Of a stretch of DNA of 64,000 bases, positions 15,479 through 24,383 are shown piece by piece. Within the stretch, counting starts at the first letter, position 1. Each line of letters opens with the position of its first letter. A program made the position numbers and the translations under genes. The notes under the pieces are model-generated. The model did not search any database. It saw only the letters and a program-made list of their open reading frames with translations, and was not told the DNA's origin. Source of the DNA: Ramlibacter sp. WS9. GTDB taxonomy: Bacteria; Pseudomonadota; Gammaproteobacteria; Burkholderiales; Burkholderiaceae_C. Where the stretch lies: contig NZ_RKMB01000023.1 in the NCBI RefSeq assembly GCF_003797765.1, forward strand, positions 1 to 64,000, given 5' to 3'.

Positions 15479-16699
15479 CATCAGCGCGGCGTCAAGTATT
15501 TCCACCCAATGTCGCACCGGCGTCGCGGTGCCGCTCTGCAAATGGGCGATGCAGCCGATGTTGGCGGAAATGATCGATGCCGGCTGCAGTTCGGCCAGAT
15601 GGCCGAGCTTGCGGTCACGCAATTCGTGCGCGATCTCCGGCTGCAGCACCGAGTAGGTTCCGGCCGAGCCGCAGCACAGGTGCGATTCGTTCATCGCCAC
15701 GCGGACCGTGAAGCCCAGCTCGCTCAGGTGCTTCTCCACGCCGCCGCGCAATTGCTGGCCGTGCTGCAAGGTGCAGGGTGGATGGAAGGCCAGCAACCCG
15801 TCGACGGGCCGGACCTTGCCGCGCAACGCGGCGACGATGTCGGGCAGCAATTCGCTCAGGTCGCGCGTGAGCTCGCTGATGCGTTTCGCCTTGGCGGCAT
15901 AGGCAGCGTCGTGCTGCAGGATGTGCCCGTACTCGCGCACCGTCACGCCGCAGCCCGAGGCGTTCATCACGATCGCTTCCACCGAACCGTTTTCCACCTG
16001 CGGCCACCACGCGTCGATGTTGGCGCGCATCTGCGCCTTGCCGCCTTCCTGGTCATTGAGGTGGAATTTCACGGCGCCGCAGCAGCCCGCCTTGCGCGCA
16101 ACAAGGGTCTGGATTCCGGTCGCGTCGAGCACGCGCGCGGTCGCGCTGTTGATGTTGGCCATCATCGACGGCTGCACGCAGCCGGCCAGCATCAGCACCT
16201 TGCGCGCGTGTTCGCGTGTCGGCCACGCACCGGCACTCTGCTTCTCGGGGACTTTGGCTTTGAGCGTTGCCGGCAAGACGCCACGCACCGCCTGGCCCAG
16301 CTTCATCGCCGGGCCGAACAGCGGCGAGGTCAAGCCTTCTTTCAGCGCCCAACGGAGCGCGCTCGAGCCGGTGCCGCGCGGCACTTTTTCTTCGACGATG
16401 CGCCGCCCGATGTCGACCAGGTGACCGTACTCGACGCCGCTCGGGCAGGTGCTCTCGCAATTGCGGCAGGTCAGGCACCGGTCCAGATGGAGTTGCGTCT
16501 TGCGCGTCGGCGCTTCGCCTTCGAGCATCTGCTTGATGAGGTAGATGCGGCCGCGCGGACCGTCGAGCTCGTCGCCCAGCACTTGGTAGGTGGGACAGGT
16601 CGCGGTGCAAAAGCCGCAGTGCACGCACTTGCGCAGGATGGCCTCGGCCTCGCGGCCCTCGGCCGTGTCCTTGAATTCGGAGGAGAGGGAGGTTTGCAT
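15470..16699 (-). CDS. glcF: glycolate oxidase iron-sulfur subunit
   Basis: 409-residue subunit carrying electrons from the GlcDE flavoprotein to the respiratory chain. Two ferredoxin-like 4Fe-4S motifs occur near residues 25-95: CVHCGFCTATCPTYQ and CLTCRNCESTCPSG. Two CCG-type heme/cluster-binding repeats follow in the C-terminal half (AGCCGAVKFHL; LCCGSAGTYSVL). Eight bases separate it from glcE. glcD is absent from its usual upstream place. Confidence 0.94.
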   Translation of the reverse strand: MQTSLSSEFKDTAEGREAEAILRKCVHCGFCTATCPTYQVLGDELDGPRGRIYLIKQMLEGEAPTRKTQLHLDRCLTCRNCESTCPSGVEYGHLVDIGRRIVEEKVPRGTGSSALRWALKEGLTSPLFGPAMKLGQAVRGVLPATLKAKVPEKQSAGAWPTREHARKVLMLAGCVQPSMMANINSATARVLDATGIQTLVARKAGCCGAVKFHLNDQEGGKAQMRANIDAWWPQVENGSVEAIVMNASGCGVTVREYGHILQHDAAYAAKAKRISELTRDLSELLPDIVAALRGKVRPVDGLLAFHPPCTLQHGQQLRGGVEKHLSELGFTVRVAMNESHLCCGSAGTYSVLQPEIAHELRDRKLGHLAELQPASIISANIGCIAHLQSGTATPVRHWVEILDAALMGS

Positions 16700-16708
16700 G
16701 AGCGAGGG

Positions 16709-17806
16709 CTAGAAGTCCGCGTACATGCGGCCGCGGTTGAAGATACCGGCGGGATCGAATTCGCGCTTCACGTCGCGGTGGATGCGGTCCAACGGCGGCG
16801 TAAGCGGCGCGAAGCGTCCAACGGGCGCTTCGGCCCTGCCCTTGCCCAACGAGAACAGGCTGGCGTGGCCGCCCGTGCGTACCGCCACATCGCGCAATCG
16901 CGCCGCGTCACCCGGTTCGGCGCGCACCCAGCGCAGGCCCCCGTGCCACTCGACCAACGGCGCCTCGGGCAAGTCGAGGGCCGGTGCGGTCTGCGGCACG
17001 GACAGACGCCACAGGTCGCGTTCGCCGCGCTCGAGGAACCAGGGCAGGCGGTGGTCCCGGCACAGCGGCCAGTCTGGCGCGACGGTGGCGTTGTCCTGCC
17101 GCTCGCCACCCATCGTGCGGCACGCCGCCTCGACCGCTGCGACGGCACCACGCAGGCGCAGGTAGAGCGTGGACACGCCGTCCACCTCCACCCAGCAGCT
17201 CGCGTTGAGCGGCAAGGGCTGTCCGCCCCAGGTGTTGAGGCGCTGTAGGGCCTCGTCTTGCTTCATCTCGAATTTCAGCGTGGCCTCGGCCGGTGCGATC
17301 GGCAAAACCTTCAGGCTCACTTCAGCGATGAGGCCCAGCGTGCCGAGCGCGCCCACCATCAGCCGCGAGACGTCGTAACCGGCGACGTTCTTCATCACCT
17401 GCCCGCCGAACGTGAGCAACTCGCCCTTGCCGTTGATCATCGTGAGGCCCAGCACGTAGTCACGCACGGCGCCGACGCTGGCACGCGCCGGGCCGCTCAG
17501 GCCGGCCGCCACCATGCCACCGACGGTAGCGCCCCCGCCGAAGTGCGGCGGCTCGAACGGCAGGCACTGTCCGCGCTCGGCCAACACCGCTTCCAGCTCG
17601 GCCAGCGGTGTGCCGGCGCGCACCGTGACGACGAGCTCGCTCGGCTCATAGCTCGTGATGCCGGACAGCGGCGCAGTCTCCAGCAGTTCGCCTTCCAGCC
17701 GCTCGCCATAGAAGTCCTTGCTGCCGCCGCCGCGGATGCGCAGCGGCGTGCCGCCGGCTGCGGCGGCGCGGATGCGAGCGGTCAAGGCGTCGAGGATGGC
17801 GTCCAT
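16709..17806 (-). CDS. glcE: glycolate oxidase FAD-binding subunit GlcE
   Basis: 365-residue FAD-binding (VAO/PCMH fold) subunit. The FAD-binding domain contains PLRIRGGGSKDFYGE, FGGGATVGGMVAAGLSGPARASVG and VMKNVAGYDVSRLMVGALGT, the normal GlcE landmarks. With GlcD and GlcF it oxidises glycolate to glyoxylate at the membrane. It is followed closely by glcF; upstream sits an SMP-30 gene rather than glcD. Confidence 0.93.
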   Translation of the reverse strand: MDAILDALTARIRAAAAGGTPLRIRGGGSKDFYGERLEGELLETAPLSGITSYEPSELVVTVRAGTPLAELEAVLAERGQCLPFEPPHFGGGATVGGMVAAGLSGPARASVGAVRDYVLGLTMINGKGELLTFGGQVMKNVAGYDVSRLMVGALGTLGLIAEVSLKVLPIAPAEATLKFEMKQDEALQRLNTWGGQPLPLNASCWVEVDGVSTLYLRLRGAVAAVEAACRTMGGERQDNATVAPDWPLCRDHRLPWFLERGERDLWRLSVPQTAPALDLPEAPLVEWHGGLRWVRAEPGDAARLRDVAVRTGGHASLFSLGKGRAEAPVGRFAPLTPPLDRIHRDVKREFDPAGIFNRGRMYADF

Positions 17807-17867
17807 GCGCTCATGGTAAGCGCACGTGGCGCGGGCAGCGCTACGGCACCGCGTGAGATTTTTGAAA

Positions 17868-18797
17868 TCAGGTGCTGACGAAATTCACCGGCAGACCCGG
17901 CACGTCGACCTGCGCGGCGATGATGCAGCCACTTTGCGGCAGCGCCTGCAGTTCTTCCGGGGGCCGGTTGTAGCTGGCGCTGGTGACGAACAGCGTCCGC
18001 AGGTCATCGCCGCCGAAGCACGGCATGGTCGGGCAGCGCGCCGGAACCGGAATGTCCTGCAACACTTCGCCCGAAGGAGACAGCTTGAGGATGCGGCCGC
18101 CTTCGAACATGGCCACCCAGTAGTTGCCCTGCACGTCCACGGCCGCGCCGTCGGGCCGGCCGCCGTAACCCGCGTCGCCGGTCTTCCAGCCGTCGGGTTT
18201 GCCGGGAAACTGGTGAAAGACACGATGGTTGCTCATCGCGTTGGTCTGTGCGTCCCAGTTCCAGGCGTAGATGACGTGATGCGTCGTGTCCGACCAGTAC
18301 ACCGTGCGCGTGTCCGGCGACCATGCGAGGCCATTGGCGATGACGCCGTTGTCGGCCTTGAGCTCGATCACCGGCTCGCCCCCGTTGCCGGCGCTCGCGC
18401 GCAGGTCGACGCTGTACAGCTCGGCGGCGCGCCGGTCGCGCGGCTCGTACATGGTGCCGGCCCAGAAGCGCCCCTGCGGATCGGCCTTGCCGTCGTTGAA
18501 GCGCGTGGTCTTCGGGTCGTGGCCGAAGCGCGCGATCAACGCCAGCGCACTCCCCCAACCCGCGGCACGGTAGATGCCGTCGCGCAAGGCGATGACCAGG
18601 CCGCCACCGCGCACCGGCGCGATGCAGCCCGGGTCCATCGGCAAGGGCCAGCTCTCCGTGCTGCCGGTCGCCGGATCGGCCCTGCGGATCTGGCGGCCGG
18701 GGATGTCGACCCAATAGAGCTTGCGTTCGTCCGGATGCCAGAACGGCGACTCACCCAATTCATCGCGCTGCGCGACCACGGTCCGCCATTCCATCAT
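17868..18797 (-). CDS. SMP-30/gluconolactonase/LRE-family lactonase
   Basis: 309-residue six-bladed beta-propeller. It has the family's metal-site features: Glu in DELGESPFWHPDE, the Asn/Asp in RFNDGKADPQGRFWAGTM, NGLAWSPD and GGRPDGAAVD. Such enzymes hydrolyse aldonolactones (e.g. glucono- or arabinono-lactone). The start ATG overlaps the epimerase stop (ATGA), so the two sugar enzymes are coupled; they probably process a free aldose and its lactone. Confidence 0.9.
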   Translation of the reverse strand: MMEWRTVVAQRDELGESPFWHPDERKLYWVDIPGRQIRRADPATGSTESWPLPMDPGCIAPVRGGGLVIALRDGIYRAAGWGSALALIARFGHDPKTTRFNDGKADPQGRFWAGTMYEPRDRRAAELYSVDLRASAGNGGEPVIELKADNGVIANGLAWSPDTRTVYWSDTTHHVIYAWNWDAQTNAMSNHRVFHQFPGKPDGWKTGDAGYGGRPDGAAVDVQGNYWVAMFEGGRILKLSPSGEVLQDIPVPARCPTMPCFGGDDLRTLFVTSASYNRPPEELQALPQSGCIIAAQVDVPGLPVNFVST

Positions 18798-19648
18798 TTC
18801 ACACGCTCCACATTGATCGTCATCTGTGCCGAAAGCGATTCGCCCGGCTGCAGGATCGCCAGGCCCAGGCTGGCGGCGTCGGCGCCCGCGTCCACCAGGT
18901 TCACCGCGTTGTTGACATGGCTCACCGGCTCGATGGCCACGAAGTCGCGCGTCTCGTTGGTGAACACGACGAGCCGGCTCAGGTTGGACGTGACCGTCAC
19001 ATGCAGCATCTCGTCGCGCAGGTGCACCGAGCCCGTCCAGCCGTCGAAGCAATGGTCGACGTCGAGGAAGGCGCAGTCCACGTCCAGTCCCGCCGCGGCT
19101 TCGCGGTGGGTCGGCAGCTTGTCGTCACCCATCTCCCAGCGGCCGGCGGCTTCGAACGACACATGGCTGCGCGTGCGCTTGACGAAGTACGGGTGCCAGC
19201 CCAGGCCGGCGGGCGCCGGGTGAGGCGACTGGTTGGTGAGCGACAGCGTGAACTCCAGCGCGTTCGCGCGCAGCCGCAGTGTCTGCGAGCTGTCGAACGC
19301 GAACGGCCATGAGGCGTCGGCCGGGTGCTCGTACGCGAGCATCGCAAAGCTGCCGTCGCTTTCGAGAACTTCCCACGGCCGCTGCCAGCCCACGCCATGG
19401 ATGGCGTGCGGCTCGGCGCCGTTGTTGCGAACCAGAGGATGCTGTGTGCCCTGCCACAGCAGGGTCGCCTGCGCCACGCGATTGGAAAAGGGCACGAGCG
19501 GATAGCTGCCGGACTGCCGCGCCGAGGCAAGCTGCGCGGCCGGTGCGGAGCGCAGCACCGGCTCGCCGTCCAGCCACAGGCCGGCGATGCAGCCGCCCAG
19601 GCGGGGCTCGATCTCGCAGCGCAGCGCGCCGGACTTCAGTTCGATCAT
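18794..19648 (-). CDS. aldose 1-epimerase (mutarotase)
   Basis: 284-residue beta-sandwich enzyme interconverting alpha and beta anomers. Visible landmarks are SNRVAQATLLW, HAIHGVGWQRPWEV (catalytic His), GLGWHPYFV (second His) and the late Glu in FVAIEPVSHVNNA. I start at 19648, with AGGAGC about 10 bases upstream; frame upstream is not conserved. It leads a two-gene unit with the SMP-30 lactonase. Confidence 0.9.
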   Translation of the reverse strand: MIELKSGALRCEIEPRLGGCIAGLWLDGEPVLRSAPAAQLASARQSGSYPLVPFSNRVAQATLLWQGTQHPLVRNNGAEPHAIHGVGWQRPWEVLESDGSFAMLAYEHPADASWPFAFDSSQTLRLRANALEFTLSLTNQSPHPAPAGLGWHPYFVKRTRSHVSFEAAGRWEMGDDKLPTHREAAAGLDVDCAFLDVDHCFDGWTGSVHLRDEMLHVTVTSNLSRLVVFTNETRDFVAIEPVSHVNNAVNLVDAGADAASLGLAILQPGESLSAQMTINVERVK

Positions 19649-19996
19649 GGGTAAGCGTTGCTCCTGCGGACCATTGTGCCGCGCCTTGGGGCCGCCGGGT
19701 ACAAGCCGGTAACACGTCGCGCGGCGCCGGCCGCATGGCCGGGTCGTAGTCGTGCCCGCAGTCATCACAGCGTGTCCAATGCTCTACTACGGTTTGCTTT
19801 GGAGCGGGCAATTGCGAGTTGCCCCGGTAATTTCTTCGACGGAGCAGTGCGTCCGAAAACAAAGCGCAGATCGGCGCCTAAACTCATAAAAACAACCAGA
19901 AATGATGAACTACGCCGACCTTCGAATCTCGCGCGCAGCTAAGCGGCGGTCGTTTGCGCGTTGTTCAGACCTCCCCAGCATGATCAACATCGGCTC
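19649..19996. other. intergenic left flank of the low-GC operon
   Basis: No convincing gene in 348 bases. GC drops sharply from about 19780 on. An inverted repeat GGGCAA/TTGCCC lies at 19806-19824, and the AT-rich stretch 19845-19905 is the likely promoter zone for the + strand operon, though no clean -35/-10 pair is visible. A six-codon frame (ATG 19980, stop ending 20000) overlaps the next start. On the minus strand, 19720-19800 could encode VVEHWTRCDDCGHDYDP, a CxxC zinc-knuckle-like peptide, perhaps a gene fragment left at the island edge. Confidence 0.55.
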
Positions 19997-20875
19997 ATGA
20001 CGACAACTACAGCTCCCCCCTCGACCAGCGGATCTATCGGCTTCCTCCATCCCGGAGAGATGGGCTCCGCACTGGCAACCCTGGTCAAAAGCAACGGCTT
20101 CACCCCCTATTGGCTTGCCCAGGATCGCAGCGACGCCACCCGCAACCGCGCACTGCGCGCCGCCATGACCGAAATCGCCACGATCGAGGCATTCTGTCAG
20201 CACAGTGGAATCATCATCAGCATTTGCCCGCCCCACGCGGCAATGGATGTTGCCAGGCAAGTGGCCAGACAGGGGTTTACCGGGGTTTATATAGATGCCA
20301 ATGCCATATCCCCCACTCACGCCCGCCAGGTGAACGACATCATCGCGTTGGGTGGTGGTCGATTTGTCGATGCCGCTATTGTCGGGCCGCCGCCGGGCAA
20401 GAGCACAGACACCCGCCTTTACCTCAGTGGGGAATCAGTGGCAGAAATTGCCCGCTGTTTTGCCAGTCCAGGGCTCAGGATCATCAATCTGGGCGCGGAA
20501 ATCGGCAGAGCGTCGAGCCTGAAGATGTGCCATTCCGCCATGCACAAGGGCCAGCTGGCCATGCTCATCGCCACCCTGGCCGGTGCGGAGAGCCTGGGAG
20601 TGCGCCACGAGCTGACCGAACTCTGGGGAGCCAGCGCCAATACCGCCAATCTGGCGCGGGGCATGGACGAAAATTTTCGCCGCCTGGCCAAGGCCTGGCG
20701 CTTTGCCGGGGAGATGGACGAAGTGGCGGACACCTTCGCCGGCGCAGGACTGCCCGCCCAGTTCCCTGTTGCCGCCGGCGAAATCTTCAGCCGCCTGTCC
20801 ACACTCCCGGACGCGGTCACGAAAACCCAGGTATTCGAGCTACTGCTGGACACCACGCCCAGCAAGACCCGATAA
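19997..20875 (+). CDS. beta-hydroxyacid-dehydrogenase-like NAD(P)-binding protein (DUF1932 type)
   Basis: 292-residue protein of the 6-phosphogluconate/3-hydroxyisobutyrate dehydrogenase superfamily. The N-terminal Rossmann loop is IGFLHPGEMGSA (residues 14-25); FVDAAIVGPPP follows near 123. The C-terminal helical domain starts at SSLKMCHSAMHKGQLAM, with Lys176 at the usual catalytic-lysine position, and resembles DUF1932. It may reduce a keto acid or imine. I use the ATG at 19997; a TTG at 19961 is possible. No strong ribosome site. First gene of a four-gene, lower-GC operon; natural substrate unknown. Confidence 0.75.
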   Translation: MTTTTAPPSTSGSIGFLHPGEMGSALATLVKSNGFTPYWLAQDRSDATRNRALRAAMTEIATIEAFCQHSGIIISICPPHAAMDVARQVARQGFTGVYIDANAISPTHARQVNDIIALGGGRFVDAAIVGPPPGKSTDTRLYLSGESVAEIARCFASPGLRIINLGAEIGRASSLKMCHSAMHKGQLAMLIATLAGAESLGVRHELTELWGASANTANLARGMDENFRRLAKAWRFAGEMDEVADTFAGAGLPAQFPVAAGEIFSRLSTLPDAVTKTQVFELLLDTTPSKTR

Positions 20876-20890
20876 GAGCACAACGGCCCC

Positions 20891-22750
20891 ATGCCGCAAA
20901 ACCCTTCACAACCGTTCCTGATGCTGGATAAGCAGCATCGCACCTATCAGGGCATGGCCTACGGCCAGCGCCAGTCAACCCTGGTGGTATCCCTCAGGAT
21001 TCAACCGTTGCCGACCTTGAACTTCCCCGCCATAGACGACCACATGGCAGAGTGGATCATCAAACCTTATCTTGACAGCGACGACACAACCGATGCCACA
21101 ACCGCCCTCTTGCGGAGAATCCACCACTGGCAGGCAACTATCCAGGAGGAACACAGCATCCCGGTGTTTGGCGATTGTGTTGTCGATAGAGATAGCCGCG
21201 CCGGGGAAAATGGTCAGGAGCGCTATCGACTGGCGCTCTCTTTTATCCATCCCAAGGCCAGCATAGCCGCGCTCGATTGGATCCTCGATGCGCTCAATGC
21301 GCTACTGCAAAACCCGGCAGTGCCCGCCGCTGCGAGAGGGCGAATCACCCGGGGGTTTACCCAGCTGAAAGCCGATTTGCGGCCCTATGCCATCCGCGGC
21401 ACCAACATGATGCATTTTCTCGCCGCAGCCCATGACCAGGGCATGTGGTGGCACAACCTGAACGGCGGCACCTACTGTATTGGGATTGGCAGCAACAGTC
21501 GGTGGTTGAGCAGCTCCATTACCGACAAGACACCCAATCTTGGCGTGGCCATCGCCAAGAACAAAACGGCCTCCGCGATCGTGCTCGGCAAATATTGCCT
21601 GCCGGTACCCAAGCATCGCCTGGTCAATAGCGAGAAAAACGCCGTGGCCGTTGCGCAGCAGCTTGGCTACCCGGTGGTGATCAAACCGGCGGACAAGGAT
21701 CAGGGCATCGGCGTTTTTGCGGGCCTGCGCGGCGAGCGCAGCCTAAGGATCGCCTACCGCGCCGCCAAAGAGGTTTCCAGCCACATCCTGGTGGAGAAAC
21801 ACCACCACGGTGAGGACTACCGCTTTACAGTGATGGCCGACCGCGTCATCAAGATCATGCACCGGAAGCCGGGCCAGGTCACCGGCGATGGCCAACAAAC
21901 CGTGGCCCAATTGGTTGCCCAGGCGCAGGCGAGCGAGGATCACCAGCGCGCCTTGCGGCGCACCGGCAAAATGCGTTTGCAGTTGGATGCCGAAGCGCTG
22001 GAACTGCTTGAAGACCAGGAGTTGACAACGGAATCCATTCCAGCCATCAACGAAATGGTCCTGCTGAGAAGAAAAAGCAATATCTCTTCTGGCGGCAGCC
22101 ACGCCTTAATCCCCGTCGAGGCGGCTCATCCAGACAACTGCACGCTGGCCATTCGGGCCGCCAGTATTCTCGGCTTGGACATTGCCGGCATTGACCTGAT
22201 CATGCCGGATGCCAGGGAATCCTGGTTGACGACGGGAGCCATCATCTGCGAGGTCAACGCCCAACCCCAGATCGGGTATCGGGATACGCCGGGCATCTAT
22301 AAGGACATGCTGCGGGAGCTGGTGCCGGGAGCAGGTGCCATCCCCGTGCATTTACTGCTGACCTCCGGACAGCCTGCCAGCCAGATTTTTGAAGCGGCTC
22401 AACAATGTGCTGACAAGCTGGGCTGCAATGCCTTCTCCACCGCAAGCGGCATCTGGATTGATGGACATCAGCAGGGCTGGCACCCAGAGAACAGCTATCG
22501 CGCCGCCCACGCGCTGCTCCTGGACAAAGGCGTTCACTGCGCACTGTTGGCACTCGACGCCAGGGACACCGCCACGTTCGGCCTGCCCATTGCCGAATTC
22601 TCCACCACCACCGTGCTGAAGGCGGCCAACGCCAGCGCCGCCCAGCAGCCAACCCCGGAACTCGAGCAAGCCCTGTCGCTTTTGCAGGCTCATCTCCAGA
22701 CGCTCAACAATCAGCGGCGCACCGCCGAAGATTCCACGACCTCTCCGTAA
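20891..22750 (+). CDS. cyanophycin-synthetase-like ATP-grasp ligase with a vestigial Mur-ligase module
   Basis: 619 residues. About 1-165 resemble the N-terminal domain of CphA; 168-480 form an ATP-grasp domain that tracks CphA closely, with Lys265 (VIKPADKDQGIGV), Glu302 (ILVEKHHHGEDYR), the HRKPGQVTGDG loop, Asp435 (GLDIAGIDLI) and Glu454-Asn456 (CEVNAQP). Residues about 484-575 align by pattern with the start of CphA's Mur-ligase domain (GIWIDG; ALLLDKGVHCALLALDARD), but the GTNGKTT ATP loop is replaced by LLLTSGQPAS and the rest of the domain is missing. CphA itself is near 870 residues. Likely forms one amide bond using ATP; not a true cyanophycin polymerase. Confidence 0.8.
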   Translation: MPQNPSQPFLMLDKQHRTYQGMAYGQRQSTLVVSLRIQPLPTLNFPAIDDHMAEWIIKPYLDSDDTTDATTALLRRIHHWQATIQEEHSIPVFGDCVVDRDSRAGENGQERYRLALSFIHPKASIAALDWILDALNALLQNPAVPAAARGRITRGFTQLKADLRPYAIRGTNMMHFLAAAHDQGMWWHNLNGGTYCIGIGSNSRWLSSSITDKTPNLGVAIAKNKTASAIVLGKYCLPVPKHRLVNSEKNAVAVAQQLGYPVVIKPADKDQGIGVFAGLRGERSLRIAYRAAKEVSSHILVEKHHHGEDYRFTVMADRVIKIMHRKPGQVTGDGQQTVAQLVAQAQASEDHQRALRRTGKMRLQLDAEALELLEDQELTTESIPAINEMVLLRRKSNISSGGSHALIPVEAAHPDNCTLAIRAASILGLDIAGIDLIMPDARESWLTTGAIICEVNAQPQIGYRDTPGIYKDMLRELVPGAGAIPVHLLLTSGQPASQIFEAAQQCADKLGCNAFSTASGIWIDGHQQGWHPENSYRAAHALLLDKGVHCALLALDARDTATFGLPIAEFSTTTVLKAANASAAQQPTPELEQALSLLQAHLQTLNNQRRTAEDSTTSP

Positions 22751-22778
22751 GAGGCAAGGCGAATCCAGGTAAGACTCC

Positions 22779-24383
22779 ATGAAACCCAAAGTTATTGCCA
22801 TCGGCGTCGACGCCCCCAACGGCAACCAGATAAAAACCTGGCTAGCACGAGGTGAATTGCCCCATATCAAGGCAATTTTCGACCAAGGTGCCAGTGGCGA
22901 TGTAGTCCACACCAAGCGCTTTCGCAATGAAAGATGTTGGGATACTTTCCTTTCCGGGCGGGATATTGGGTCTTTTGGATCGTCATTCCTGCCCGACAGC
23001 TATGGATATTTCAACGAATCCTTGCAGCGGGAAGATCGCTACAGGCCGTTCTACGCCCTGGGCGAGCCATTCAAGGTATGCATGTTCGATCTCCCTGCGA
23101 CCCTTGTTGCGGGCGTTAGCGGCATTCAAATCTCAGGCTGGGGAAGCGAACTGAATGTTGCCGCACCCCTATCCCAACCACCAGAGCTGATCGCGCAACT
23201 GCGCAACCGGTATGGTTCAGACCCCAAGCTGGCGGAATCCATCAAGGTCTACGACCATCAGACACAAGAGGTGGAATACTCCTACGTGCTGCCATCCGCC
23301 TACGACCTGGACGCTGTGCTCGACTTCAGGTCGAAACTGCTGACCGCCGTTGACCGCCGCACCGATATCTGCCTTGATTTACTGGCCCGCGATGATTGGG
23401 ATCTGTTTCTCGCGCTCTACGTCGAGAGCCATACCGCAAACCATATCGGCTGGCACCTGGGTGAAAAACATCCTCTGTCCGAGGCAGATTCTTCAGGCAA
23501 CGTCCAGCTGGAAATTCTGCGAGCTATAGACCTATCGATCGGACGGATTGCCAAGGCGCTGCCCGAGCATGCCACCGTCTTGTTCTACACCATTGACCAC
23601 ACGGCAGCGAACAGCATGGATGTGCCCAGCATGGCGCTACTTCCCGAGCTGCTCTACCGCTGGAATTTTCCCGGGCAGCAGGCTCTGGCAGTCGGCGATT
23701 TGGCCCATCCGGTTCCCGCCATGAGAAGGGATTATCGCCGCCACTGGAAGCAGGAAGTCTGGTCTCTCGCCACCGACCAGGGCAGGCGGCAATTGGCTTC
23801 GCCCAGTCAATTGGAGACCAACGGCAACCCCACGAGCTGGAATCCTGCCACCTGGTATCAGCCGCTGTGGCCAACCATGAAAGCATTTGCCCTGCCCTCG
23901 GTTTCCGACGGCTATGTGCGCCTCAATGTCCGGGGACGGGAAGTTCAAGGCATTATCCCGCCCGAAGATTTCAGCCATGAGCTGGCGAAGATCTCCGAAC
24001 TCCTGGAGCGGGCCGTCAACCCCAGAACCGGCCAGCCCATCGTCAAGCAACTGATTGCCACCAGGGAGAAACCCGGCGACTCCCCCCCCATCCCGCCGGA
24101 TCTGATTGTCTGCTGGAACGATCAATTTCCCGCTGATGTATTGGACAGTCCAGAGTGCGGTCGCATCGGCCCACTGCCCTATTTCCGCTCCGGCGGCCAT
24201 GTCGCTCACGGCACCCTGGTGGAAAATCTCTTTGCGGTCCGCGGCCCAGGCATTGCCCCCGGACTCAGGACGAGGCGCGGCAATCTGGAGGATATGCCCG
24301 CCACGATCCTTGACCTTCTGCGCGCCCAAGCACCCAGTGGTATGACCGGATCATCACTGCTGAATCGAGACCAAGTGACTTAA
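22779..24383 (+). CDS. alkaline-phosphatase-superfamily hydrolase (type I phosphodiesterase-like)
   Basis: 534 residues, no signal peptide, so probably cytoplasmic. Metal and nucleophile landmarks fit the superfamily: Asp11 (IGVDAPNG), Thr56 as nucleophile in CWDTFLSGRD, an E-x-H-x3-H stretch at 215-221, Asp272-His273 (TIDHTAA) and His473/476 (GGHVAHG). Relatives act as nucleotide pyrophosphatases, phosphodiesterases or phosphomutases. In this operon it could cleave or transfer a phosphate group on a biosynthetic intermediate, an inference. It follows the ligase by 28 bases and its stop shares one base with the next ATG (TAATG). Confidence 0.78.
   Translation: MKPKVIAIGVDAPNGNQIKTWLARGELPHIKAIFDQGASGDVVHTKRFRNERCWDTFLSGRDIGSFGSSFLPDSYGYFNESLQREDRYRPFYALGEPFKVCMFDLPATLVAGVSGIQISGWGSELNVAAPLSQPPELIAQLRNRYGSDPKLAESIKVYDHQTQEVEYSYVLPSAYDLDAVLDFRSKLLTAVDRRTDICLDLLARDDWDLFLALYVESHTANHIGWHLGEKHPLSEADSSGNVQLEILRAIDLSIGRIAKALPEHATVLFYTIDHTAANSMDVPSMALLPELLYRWNFPGQQALAVGDLAHPVPAMRRDYRRHWKQEVWSLATDQGRRQLASPSQLETNGNPTSWNPATWYQPLWPTMKAFALPSVSDGYVRLNVRGREVQGIIPPEDFSHELAKISELLERAVNPRTGQPIVKQLIATREKPGDSPPIPPDLIVCWNDQFPADVLDSPECGRIGPLPYFRSGGHVAHGTLVENLFAVRGPGIAPGLRTRRGNLEDMPATILDLLRAQAPSGMTGSSLLNRDQVT

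Noticed and set aside
19798..19818. sigma-54-like TTTGGAGC...TTGC before the island operon
   Set aside because: Spacing between GG and GC is 11 instead of 10 bases and the -24 element is poor.
19658..19942. 94-codon + strand frame left of the island
   Set aside because: No motif, Arg-rich biased composition, no ribosome site, and it spans the GC break; not convincing as a gene.
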